Below, piece after piece: positions 1 to 5,538 of a stretch of 5,538 bases of DNA. The first letter of the stretch is position 1, and each line of letters opens with the position of its first letter. The DNA comes from Allosphingosinicella sp. (GTDB lineage Bacteria > Pseudomonadota > Alphaproteobacteria > Sphingomonadales > Sphingomonadaceae). The DNA lies in contig JASLBD010000475.1 of assembly GCA_030146745.1 (NCBI GenBank), positions 1 through 5,538 on the forward strand. The letters are read 5' to 3'. Made by a program: the position numbers and the translations under genes. The notes below the pieces were generated by a model that had not been told where the DNA came from, did not search any database, and saw nothing but the letters and a program-made list of their open reading frames with translations.

Positions 1-1
1 G

Positions 2-193
2 AGGGACTATGTGCGGGACGGCTGGAACGTCACCGGCGATACCTATCGCGCCGACGAGGAAGGCTATTTCTGGTACGTCGCCCGGTCCGACGACAAGATC
101 ATCTCGGCCGGCAACAATATCGCCGCGCCGGAAGTGGAGAATGCGCTCTACGCCCACCAGGCGGTCCAGGAGTGCGCGGTGATCGGAGTGCCC
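2..193 (+). pseudogene. Fragment of a benzoate-CoA-ligase-family gene (plus-strand arm of the inverted duplication)
   Basis: The frame starting at base 2 enters from the left edge and encodes about 64 residues of an aryl-CoA ligase: GWNVTGDTYRADEEGYFWY, then ARSDD, NIAAPEVENALY and ECAVIGVP. This is the end of the large adenylating domain plus the hinge and the start of the small C-terminal domain. After GVP (base 193) the frame turns into the antisense of the minus-strand ligase and runs without meaning to about 610, so there is no genuine C-terminus. It differs from the minus-strand copy at 8 of 63 residues, including K for M in the SDD-x-I segment and N for Y in the SAG-x-N segment. It therefore comes from a second, diverged ligase gene. 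It cannot be a functional gene as it stands. Whether it exists in the genome or only in the assembly is open. Confidence 0.8.
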
Positions 194-394
194 GCGCTCC
201 TCGCAGGGCACGCCCACGACCGCGCATTCCTGCACCGCGGGGTGGGCGTAGAGGGCGTTCTCGACCTCCGGCGCGGCGATATTGTAGCCCGCCGAGACGA
301 TCATGTCGTCCGAGCGGGCGACGTACCAGAAATAGCCCTGCTCGTCGGCGCGGTAGGTGTCGCCGGTGACGTTCCAGCCGCCCTGCACGTAATC
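5..394. repeat. Imperfect inverted duplication, two 189-bp arms with a 12-nt spacer
   Basis: Bases 5-193 and the reverse complement of 206-394 align without gaps over 63 codons with 26 mismatches by hand count (about 86% identity). The spacer is 194-205. Most mismatches fall at third codon positions, so the arms diverged as coding sequences under selection and are not a recent copy of one another. Both arms break off after the same Gly-Val-Pro. The minus-strand copy keeps a plausible extra Cys-Glu-Glu-Arg-Gly, whose complement fills the spacer. A short match of about 3-4 bases (ccc or cccg) at the join fits a microhomology junction. This could be an assembly or amplification chimera, or a real inverted duplication. 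Confidence 0.85.
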
Positions 395-1597
395 CGACTG
401 GCGCTCGTCGTCGAAATAGCGGCAGCCGGTCGGCCCTTTCACCGCCAGCCGGCCGGTGCCGTGAGGCAAGGGCCGGCCCGCGTCGTCGAGGACGCAGGCG
501 CGATAGCCGGGGACGGCCTTGCCGGTGGCGCCGGGGCGGATGTCGTCCCCGGACGCCGAGATGAAGATATGCATCATCTCGGTGGCGCCGATGCCGTCGA
601 TTATCCCTAGTCCGGTGGCGTCGCGCCAGGCGTTCCAGGTCGCCGCGGGCAGGTGCTCGCCGGCCGAGACGCAGGTGTCGAGCGAGGCGATGTCGTGCTC
701 GCCGAGCAGGCCCAGCATCGCCTTATATGCGGTGGGGGCGGTGGCGAGCGTGGTCACCTCGAATTTCGCGATCGCCTCGAGCAGCGGCCCGGGACCCGGC
801 TGCTCGATCGTCACCGCGGCGCCGCCGAAGCGCCAGGGGAAGATTAGCAGCATGCCAAGCCCGAAGGTGAAGGCGATCGGCGCCGAGCAGGCCCAGCGGC
901 CGCCCGCCTGCGGCTTCAGCACATGGCGGGCGAAGCTGTCGGCGGGGGCGAGTATGTCGCGATGGTAATGGACGCAGCCTTTGGGGCGGCCCGTGGTTCC
1001 GGAGGTGAAGGCGATCAGGGCGACGTCGTCCCGGCCGGTCTCGACCGGTTCGAAGCCCGGACGCACCGACTCCAGCCGCTTCTCGAGCCGGCCGCCGCCG
1101 GAATCGCCGCGATAGGTGAGGAGCGAGCGGATCAGCCCGGTCTCGTCCGCCGCCTTCATGAAATCGTCGAGGAAGCGGTCGTCGACGATGGCGTGGTGGA
1201 CCTGCGCGCGCTCGACGATCGTCGCGACCTCGCCCGGGCGAAGGACGGGCATGGTGGCGACGACGATTCCGCCGGCCTTGAGCACGCCCAGCCAGCAGGC
1301 GAACAGCATCGCCCCGTTCGGACCGCGCAGAAGCACCCGGTCGCCGGGGACGAGATCCTCCTCCTCGGCGAGCAGGCGTGCGATTCGGTCGCTGAGGTCG
1401 CGCATCTCGCCGTAGGTCCAGCGGCCGGAATCGTTGATCACGGCCGGGGCGGCGGGATCGCCCTTGTCGATCAGCTCGACGGCGGCGTTCAGGCGCTCGG
1501 GATATTGCAGCTCGGGAAGGTCGAACAGGAATTGGGGCTGGGCCTCCGGCGGGGGGAGGCGGTCGCGGACGAAGGTGTCGACATGCGCCGTCGTCAT
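191..1597 (-). CDS. abmG: 2-aminobenzoate-CoA ligase-like enzyme (benzoate-CoA ligase family), C-terminus lost
   Basis: This is an ATP-dependent aryl-CoA ligase of the ANL superfamily, expected to activate 2-aminobenzoate (or a close aromatic acid) to its CoA thioester in the cytosol and so to start the pathway. I read it codon by codon from ATG 1597 without a frameshift. The N-terminus has AHVDTFVRDRLPPPE, as I recall from A. evansii 2-aminobenzoate-CoA ligase. The P-loop FTSGTTGRPKG is at residues 197-207, GATEMMHIF at 337-345, the GWNVTGD strand with its ATP-ribose Asp at 407-413, and the hinge region ARSDD at 427-431. Recognisable homology ends at CEERG (residue 469). Relatives have roughly 540 residues, so about 70 are missing, including the Lys of the thioester/adenylation domain. 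To the left the frame stays open to base 1, but there it reads the antisense of the plus-strand arm. The ATG overlaps the RidA stop (ATGA), which suggests translational coupling. Family is sure, substrate is inferred from the neighbours. Confidence 0.85.
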
Positions 1598-1986
1598 TCC
1601 GGCACCACCGCGATCGTCTCGATCTCGATCCGGGCCTCCGGCTCCACCAGAGCCTCCACCCCCACCACGGCCATACAGGGGTAATTGCGTCCCATCGCCG
1701 CCTTCCAGGCGGCCCCGATGGCGGCGAGGCTTTGGCGATATTCGTCTATGTCGACGACATACCAGGTCATCCGGACGATATGCTCCGGGCCGGCGCCGTC
1801 CTCGGCGAGGATGGCGAGGGTGTTGAGCAGGATCCGGCGGAGCTGGCCGGCGAGGTCGGGCGCGACGATCGTCCCGGTTTCGTCCCAGCCGATGATTCCG
1901 GCGGTGAGGACCATCCGGCCCCTGGCGGAAATTCCGTTGGAATAGCCGCTCGGCCGAGGCCAGCCGGGGGGAAGCAGGGTCTTCAA
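1594..1986 (-). CDS. RidA/YjgF/YER057c/UK114-family protein
   Basis: A 130-residue single-domain protein, the usual RidA length. N-terminal [14 protein letters not shown], the strand [12 protein letters not shown], and C-terminal [11 protein letters not shown] fit the family trimer fold. Canonical RidA hydrolyses reactive enamines/imines to ketones and ammonia using an Arg in the NFPARS-type segment. Here that segment reads [10 protein letters not shown], with Met105 where the Arg should be, so this is a non-archetypal member whose activity cannot be assumed. In this operon an enamine or imine formed from the reduced aminocyclohexene ring is a natural substrate, but that is an inference. The start is TTG at 1986, overlapping the acyl-CoA dehydrogenase stop (TTGA). 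It is chosen because the conserved KTLLPPGWP segment begins right after it and a GGAG lies 8 nt upstream. It ends in an ATGA overlap with the ligase. Confidence 0.88.
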   Translation of the reverse strand: MKTLLPPGWPRPSGYSNGISARGRMVLTAGIIGWDETGTIVAPDLAGQLRRILLNTLAILAEDGAGPEHIVRMTWYVVDIDEYRQSLAAIGAAWKAAMGRNYPCMAVVGVEALVEPEARIEIETIAVVPE

Positions 1987-3167
1987 GTCCGATACTCCGC
2001 CAGATGGGCGCGGGCGATCACCACTTTCTGCACTTCGGACGCCCCCTCGTAAATGCGCAGCGCCCTTATCTCCCGGTAGAGCCGCTCGACCGCAACGCCT
2101 TTCGTCACTCCGAGGCCGCCGAACATCTGCACGGCCTTGTCGATGACGCTCTGCGCGCTGTCGGTGGCGTGGAGCTTGGCGAGCGCGGCCTCGCGGCTGT
2201 TGCGCCTTCCCTTGACGTCGCGAAGCCAGGCGGCCCGGTAGATCAGCAAAGCGGAGGTTTCGACGTCGAGCACCATCTCGGCGAGCTTCGACTGGGTGAT
2301 GGCATTGTCGGCCAAGGTCCCGCTCCCGAGCCGCCGCTCCAGCGCCCGCTTCGTCGCTTCGTCGAGTGCCCTGCGGGCGAAGCCAAGGGCCGCGGCGCCG
2401 ACGGTAGTCCGGAAGACGTCGAGAGTCGCCATCGCCAAAGCGAAGCCGCGGCCGCGCTCGCCGAGCAGGGCCGAGGCGGGGAGGCGGGCGTCGGCGAAGC
2501 GAAGGGTCGCCAGCGGATGCGGAGCGATCACCTCGATCCGCTCGCTGTCGTCGAGCCCCGGGGTGTCGCGATCGACGATGAAGGCTGAGATGCCCTTCGA
2601 GCCCGGCGCCTCGCCGGTGCGGGCGAAGAGGATGTAATAATCGGCGATCCCGCCGTTGGAGATGTAGGTCTTGGCGCCGTTGAGGACCCAGGAGTCGCCG
2701 TCTTGCTCGGCCGACATCTCCATCGAGGCTACGTCGGAGCCGGAAGCGGGCTCGGTGAGGGCGAAGGCCGCGATCTTTTCGCCCCTGGCAACGGCGGGCA
2801 GGTAGGCCTGCTTCTGCGCTTCGGAGCCGAACAGGCTGATCGTGCCCGAGCCGAGGCCCTGCATCGCGAAGGCGAAGTCGGCGAGGCCGGAATGGCGCGC
2901 GAGAGTCTCCCGGATCAAAGCGAGGGTGCGAACGTCAAGCCGGCCGGCGGAGTCGGGAATGCAATGCCGGAGCCAGCCGCCGTCGCCGAGCTTTCGGACG
3001 AGGTCGCGGCAGGCCTGGTCGAGGTCGTGGGGTTCGTCGTCGTCGAGGTTGGCGGCGCACCAGCGCTCGAGGCTTGCCGCGAGGTCGCGGTGGCTTTCGT
3101 CGAAGAAGGGCCAGTCGAGGAAAGCCCGGTGGCTCCCGCCACCGTCATGCTGAACTTGTTTCAGCAT
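1983..3167 (-). CDS. Acyl-CoA dehydrogenase family protein
   Basis: A 394-residue FAD-dependent acyl-CoA dehydrogenase, normal length. LTEPASGSD (137-145) is the flavin/substrate-binding signature, followed by the [11 protein letters not shown] segment and near the C-terminus QMFGGLGV and IYEGASEVQ. Glu374 in YEG sits where MCAD has its catalytic base. It would oxidise a CoA-bound alicyclic or ring-opened intermediate to the 2,3-enoyl-CoA in a beta-oxidation-like series. ATG 3167 is chosen because GGAGG lies 5 nt upstream, and no in-frame ATG, GTG or TTG lies between it and the conserved [11 protein letters not shown] segment (residues 14-24). This start is inside the hairpin repeat, so the first residues MLKQVQHD are repeat-encoded. 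In-frame starts further upstream (a TTG near 3230 and a GTG near 3182) would add only repeat-derived residues and have poorer ribosome sites. It overlaps RidA by 4 nt at its 3' end. Confidence 0.9.
   Translation of the reverse strand: MLKQVQHDGGGSHRAFLDWPFFDESHRDLAASLERWCAANLDDDEPHDLDQACRDLVRKLGDGGWLRHCIPDSAGRLDVRTLALIRETLARHSGLADFAFAMQGLGSGTISLFGSEAQKQAYLPAVARGEKIAAFALTEPASGSDVASMEMSAEQDGDSWVLNGAKTYISNGGIADYYILFARTGEAPGSKGISAFIVDRDTPGLDDSERIEVIAPHPLATLRFADARLPASALLGERGRGFALAMATLDVFRTTVGAAALGFARRALDEATKRALERRLGSGTLADNAITQSKLAEMVLDVETSALLIYRAAWLRDVKGRRNSREAALAKLHATDSAQSVIDKAVQMFGGLGVTKGVAVERLYREIRALRIYEGASEVQKVVIARAHLAEYRT
1995..1998 (-). promoter_or_regulatory. Ribosome binding site supporting the TTG start of the RidA gene
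   Basis: GGAG with 8 nt to TTG 1986, inside the end of the acyl-CoA dehydrogenase gene. It supports an uncommon start codon that overlaps the preceding stop as TTGA. Confidence 0.6.
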
Positions 3168-3226
3168 CCAGTCCTCCGCCACTCGAGCGCATGACCAGCT
3201 GGACCCTGAAACAAGTTCAGGATGAC
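3144..3226. repeat. Intergenic inverted-repeat element, REP-like, of sphingomonad type
   Basis: Two 28-nt arms, 3144-3171 and 3199-3226, are reverse complements at 25 of 28 positions, with a 27-nt loop. The minus-strand translation gives HPELVSGS in one arm and MLKQVQHD in the other. I recall both phrases as recurrent in spurious ORFs from Sphingomonadales intergenic repeats. It fills most of the only gap in an otherwise overlapping operon. It carries no T-tract after the stem, so it is not a standard rho-independent terminator. It could stabilise or attenuate the polycistronic mRNA. Confidence 0.8.
3172..3177 (-). promoter_or_regulatory. Shine-Dalgarno site of the acyl-CoA dehydrogenase, in the repeat loop
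   Basis: On the minus strand GGAGGA lies 4 nt before ATG 3167. It decides the start of the acyl-CoA dehydrogenase. The site sits at the 3' edge of the hairpin loop, while the ATG falls at a mismatched spot within the 3' arm of the stem, so folding of the mRNA could limit initiation. Confidence 0.65.
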
Positions 3227-3239
3227 GCAAACCCCCGAC

Positions 3240-4049
3240 CTAATCACCTTTGAACTCCGGCTTTCGCTTCGCGGCGAAAGCTTCGAAGGCGCGCTTGAAG
3301 TCGCCCGTCGCCATGCAGAGCGCCTGGGCCTGGGCCTCCATCTCGATCGCCGTCTCGAGGCTGACGTTCCATTCCTGGCCCAGCTGCGTCTTGGTGATGC
3401 CGTGGGCGAAGGTCGGGCCGGAGGCCAGTTCCAGGGCGAGGACGATCGCATCGTCCAGCAGGTGCTCGGGCTCGGCCAGCCGGTTGTAGAAGCCCCAGCG
3501 CTCCCCCTCGTGCGCGGTCATGAAGCGGCCCGTGTAGAGCAGGTCGGCAGCCCGGCCCTGACCGATGATGCGCGGCAGGATCGCGCACGCCCCCATGTCG
3601 CATCCCGCCAGCCCGACGCGAGTGAACAGAAAGGCGGTCCTCGCCCGCGGAGTCGCGAGGCGAAGGTCGGAGGCCATGGCGACGATCGCTCCGGCGCCGG
3701 CGCAGATGCCGTCGACGGCGGCGACGATCGGCTGCGGGCAGGCGCGCATCGCCTTGACGAGGTCGCCCGTCATCCGGGTGAAGTCGAGCAGCGCCGGAAT
3801 GCCCATTTCGGTGAGCGGACCGATGATTTCGTGGACGTCGCCGCCCGAGCTGAAATTGCCGCCCGCGCCCTGGACGATCACCGCCTTCACCTCGCGCGCG
3901 TGACCGAGCGCGCGGAAAGTGTCGCGCAGTTCCGCATAGCTCTCGAAGGTCAGGGGGTTCTTCCGCTCGGGCCGGTTGAGGGTGATCGTCGCCACCTCCT
4001 GGCCGAAGCTCCACAGGAAATGCTCGGGTGCAAAGGTTTCCGGGTTCAT
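3240..4049 (-). CDS. Enoyl-CoA hydratase/isomerase (crotonase) family protein, atypical active site
   Basis: A 269-residue crotonase-fold protein of standard length. The oxyanion-hole segments are visible: [11 protein letters not shown] (65-75) and [13 protein letters not shown] (116-128). By hand alignment to rat enoyl-CoA hydratase, the two catalytic glutamates (E144 in GGGCE, E164 in QPE) correspond to Ile122 and Arg144, so ordinary syn-hydration is unlikely by the usual mechanism. A GCDMG segment with Asp151 follows in the region where typical members have PGAGG. The protein may be a hydrolase, isomerase or C-C cleaving member acting on the ring intermediate. An AbmC-like role in 2-aminobenzoate breakdown is inferred from the neighbours. 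The ATG overlaps the SDR stop (ATGA) and has GGAG 5 nt upstream (4055-4058). It ends in TAG, followed by the repeat-filled gap before the acyl-CoA dehydrogenase. Confidence 0.9.
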   Translation of the reverse strand: MNPETFAPEHFLWSFGQEVATITLNRPERKNPLTFESYAELRDTFRALGHAREVKAVIVQGAGGNFSSGGDVHEIIGPLTEMGIPALLDFTRMTGDLVKAMRACPQPIVAAVDGICAGAGAIVAMASDLRLATPRARTAFLFTRVGLAGCDMGACAILPRIIGQGRAADLLYTGRFMTAHEGERWGFYNRLAEPEHLLDDAIVLALELASGPTFAHGITKTQLGQEWNVSLETAIEMEAQAQALCMATGDFKRAFEAFAAKRKPEFKGD

Positions 4050-4783
4050 GCGATCTCCACGGCTTCACCGTTCCGCTCCGAGACGATGAGGTCAAGCGCC
4101 GCCGCGGCCACCTCTTCGGCAGAGATAAGGCGTCCCGACGGGTTCAGCCGGGCCAGCTCCTCACGGGCCGTCTCCTCGCTTCGGCCGGTCTTGGCGGCGA
4201 TGTTCGAGGCGGATCGAACCGTCATCTCGGTGTCGACGAAGCCGGGGCAGACCGCGTTCGCCCGCAAGCGCGTTTTCGCATATTCGGCGGCGAGGGCGCG
4301 GGTGAGGCCGACCGCGCCGTGCTTGGCGGCGATATAGGGGGAAGCGTAGGCGAAGCCGTGCAGCCCGGCCATGGACGCGATGGTGACGATCCGGCCGGCA
4401 GGGGCGGCGAGCAGGTCCGGCAGCGCCGCCTGGCAGCAATGGAACATGCCGTCGAGGTTCACCGCCATGATGTCGCGCCAGGCGTCGGGCGTGACCTTCG
4501 CGAAGGCTATCCCGGCCGCCGCTCCGGCATTGTTGACGAGGATGGTGATCGGCCCCTGCGCCTCGCGGGCGAGGCCAAAGGCGCGGTCGACCTCGCCGCG
4601 CACGGTGACGTCGGCGGGCGCGACCAACGCGTCGAAATCGCCGGAGGCGACCTCCTCCAGCTTGTCGCGACGGCGGCCGACGAGCGTGAGCTTCGCCCCC
4701 TCCGCGCCGAGCCTGCGGGCGATCGCGGCGCCGATGCCGGTGCCGCCACCGGTGACGACGGCGTGGTGGCCTTCGAGCCTCAC
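4046..4783 (-). CDS. Short-chain dehydrogenase/reductase (SDR) family protein
   Basis: A 245-residue classical SDR. The Rossmann nucleotide-binding motif TGGGTGIG is at 11-18, NNAG at 84-87 and Asn109 in AVNLDG. The catalytic set is complete, with Ser137, Tyr150 and Lys154 (YIAAK), and CPGFVDTEM follows at 179-187. It probably oxidises a 3-hydroxyacyl-CoA, or reduces or oxidises the ring ketone/alcohol, with NAD(P). The exact substrate cannot be read from the sequence. Arg37-Arg39 after the second strand may favour NADP, but weakly. The start GTG at 4783 is preferred because it gives the normal SDR N-terminus ([13 protein letters not shown]), overlaps the upstream stop as GTGA and has GGAG 8 nt upstream. 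The same frame is open upstream to about 5080, but that part is the antisense-free shadow of the reductase gene and has no SDR similarity. Confidence 0.92.
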   Translation of the reverse strand: MRLEGHHAVVTGGGTGIGAAIARRLGAEGAKLTLVGRRRDKLEEVASGDFDALVAPADVTVRGEVDRAFGLAREAQGPITILVNNAGAAAGIAFAKVTPDAWRDIMAVNLDGMFHCCQAALPDLLAAPAGRIVTIASMAGLHGFAYASPYIAAKHGAVGLTRALAAEYAKTRLRANAVCPGFVDTEMTVRSASNIAAKTGRSEETAREELARLNPSGRLISAEEVAAAALDLIVSERNGEAVEIA

Positions 4784-5538
4784 GCCTTCAGCTCCGCTTC
4801 GCGCGCGAGGTTGCGCGCCAGTTGGCTCATTCCGCCGAGATATGGGGGCGGGACATGGACTCCCCGGTAATCGTGGGCGGCGGCGGCGCGCAAAGTCCAC
4901 ATCGGGTCGACGAGGTGGGGGCGGGCGAGGGCGACGAGGTCGGCTCGGCCGGCGGCGAGGATCGAGTTGACGTGGTCGCTCTCGTAGATGTTGCCGACCG
5001 CCATGGTCGCGACCCGCCCCTCGTTGCGGATCTGGTCGGCGAAGGGGGTCTGGAACATCCGGCCGTACACGGGTGCGCAATCGGCCCAGGTCTGGCCGGC
5101 GGAGACGTCGATCAGGTCGGCGCCGGCTTCCGCGAAGGCCCGGCCGATGAGGACGGCCTCGTCGGGAGTGACGCCCTGGTCGCCCATCCAGTCGTTGGCG
5201 GAGATCCGGACCGACATCGGCTTCTCCGCCGGCCAGGCCGAGCGCATCGCCCGGAACACCTCCAGGGGGAAGCGCAGCCGGTTCTCCAGGCTCCCGCCAT
5301 ATTCGTCGCCGCGCCGGTTGGTGAGGGGGGTGATGAAGCTGGAGAGGAGATAGCCGTGGGCGGCGTGGAGCTCGACCATGTCGAAGCCGGCCTCCACGCC
5401 CATCAGCGTCGCCGCGACGAATTGCTCTCGAACCTCGTCCATGTCGGCGCGAGTCATCGGCCGGGGTGTCTGGTTGCGCTCCGACCAGGGCACGTCCGAG
5501 GCGGCCATGACCGGCCAGTTGCCGGTCTCGAGCGGGAC
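4780..5538 (-). CDS. abmA: Bifunctional aryl-CoA monooxygenase/reductase, C-terminal OYE-like reductase domain (partial, runs off the right edge)
   Basis: The visible 252 residues are the C-terminal part of an NADH:flavin oxidoreductase (old yellow enzyme) domain. [10 protein letters not shown] with the substrate-binding His pair is at visible residues 57-65, then [18 protein letters not shown], and [32 protein letters not shown], which is the FMN-phosphate and closing region. The ending PPPYLGG...LARNLARE resembles the C-termini of salicylyl-CoA 5-hydroxylase and 2-aminobenzoyl-CoA monooxygenase/reductase, in which an FAD monooxygenase is fused in front of this domain (total about 770 residues). 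The frame stays open to 5538 without a natural start. An internal ATG at 5508 lies within conserved sequence and is not the start. With the ligase, RidA and beta-oxidation genes downstream, 2-aminobenzoyl-CoA 5-hydroxylation with ring reduction is the favoured role. A stand-alone OYE enzyme would be the alternative if the upstream part lacks a monooxygenase. Confidence 0.78.
   Translation of the reverse strand, partial: VPLETGNWPVMAASDVPWSERNQTPRPMTRADMDEVREQFVAATLMGVEAGFDMVELHAAHGYLLSSFITPLTNRRGDEYGGSLENRLRFPLEVFRAMRSAWPAEKPMSVRISANDWMGDQGVTPDEAVLIGRAFAEAGADLIDVSAGQTWADCAPVYGRMFQTPFADQIRNEGRVATMAVGNIYESDHVNSILAAGRADLVALARPHLVDPMWTLRAAAAHDYRGVHVPPPYLGGMSQLARNLAREAELKA
4792..4795 (-). promoter_or_regulatory. 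Ribosome binding site supporting the GTG start of the SDR gene
   Basis: GGAG with 8 nt to GTG 4783, within the last codons of the monooxygenase/reductase gene. It rules in the short SDR reading over the longer open frame. Confidence 0.6.

Noticed and set aside
11..610. Plus-strand frame read as one 199-residue protein
   Set aside because: Only the part up to base 193 is ligase-like. The rest is antisense of the minus-strand ligase across the inverted junction.
923..1684. Plus-strand frame of 253 codons and other plus-strand frames between 519 and 3194
   Set aside because: They oppose intact, well conserved minus-strand enzymes, lack ribosome sites and show no family motifs.
2915..3148. Minus-strand frame starting [11 protein letters not shown]
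   Set aside because: It is an out-of-frame reading inside the acyl-CoA dehydrogenase gene, with low-complexity Thr/Ser/Ala content.
3144..3226. Hairpin as a transcription terminator
   Set aside because: No T-tract follows the stem on either strand and the operon continues through it. A CRISPR unit is also excluded, since there are only two inverted arms and no direct repeats.
3222..4337. Long open frame of 371 codons on the plus strand
   Set aside because: It is fully antisense to the crotonase and SDR genes. Its product is rich in Arg, Ala and Gly with no recognisable motif, as expected from the mirror of GC-rich codons.
4784..5080. N-terminal extension of the SDR reading
   Set aside because: It overlaps the conserved end of the reductase domain in another frame and is a run of Arg, Pro and Ala. 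The GTG at 4783 gives the normal SDR length and start.

Overview
The window is GC-rich (by eye about two thirds G+C) bacterial DNA. Codon use, 4-nt gene overlaps and an intergenic hairpin whose translations read HPELVSGS and MLKQVQHD point to an alphaproteobacterium, most likely Sphingomonadales. The lineage is an inference from memory of that repeat family, not from a search.

All intact genes lie on the minus strand and form one tightly packed operon, read from right to left: the C-terminal part of a bifunctional flavin aryl-CoA monooxygenase/reductase (right edge to 4780), an SDR dehydrogenase (4783-4046), an atypical crotonase (4049-3240), an acyl-CoA dehydrogenase (3167-1983), a RidA-family protein (1986-1594) and a benzoate-CoA-ligase-family enzyme (1597 leftwards). 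Four of the five junctions are 4-nt stop/start overlaps (GTGA, ATGA, TTGA, ATGA). The only gap, 72 nt between crotonase and acyl-CoA dehydrogenase, holds the hairpin repeat. This gene set matches the aerobic 2-aminobenzoyl-CoA (anthranilate) pathway described in Azoarcus evansii (abm genes). There anthranilate is activated to its CoA thioester, hydroxylated and ring-reduced by one fused flavoprotein, then degraded by beta-oxidation-like steps with loss of ammonia. A related substrate such as salicylate or another hydroxy- or aminobenzoate cannot be excluded.

The left end is abnormal. Bases 5-193 (+) and 206-394 (-) encode the same 63-residue piece of the CoA ligase on opposite strands, around a 12-nt spacer. 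The arms match at about 163 of 189 bases, and most differences are synonymous. Both copies stop at the same codon, so neither has its C-terminal catalytic-lysine subdomain. The likeliest cause is a chimeric or fold-back join between two related ligase loci (strain variants or paralogs), either from assembly or amplification or, less likely, a real inverted duplication.

Other points of interest are an acyl-CoA dehydrogenase whose start codon and first residues come from the hairpin repeat, a crotonase without the two usual catalytic glutamates, and a RidA protein without the usual active-site arginine. No RNA genes, CRISPR arrays, transposases, promoters or convincing terminators were seen. 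The operon promoter must lie beyond the right edge.
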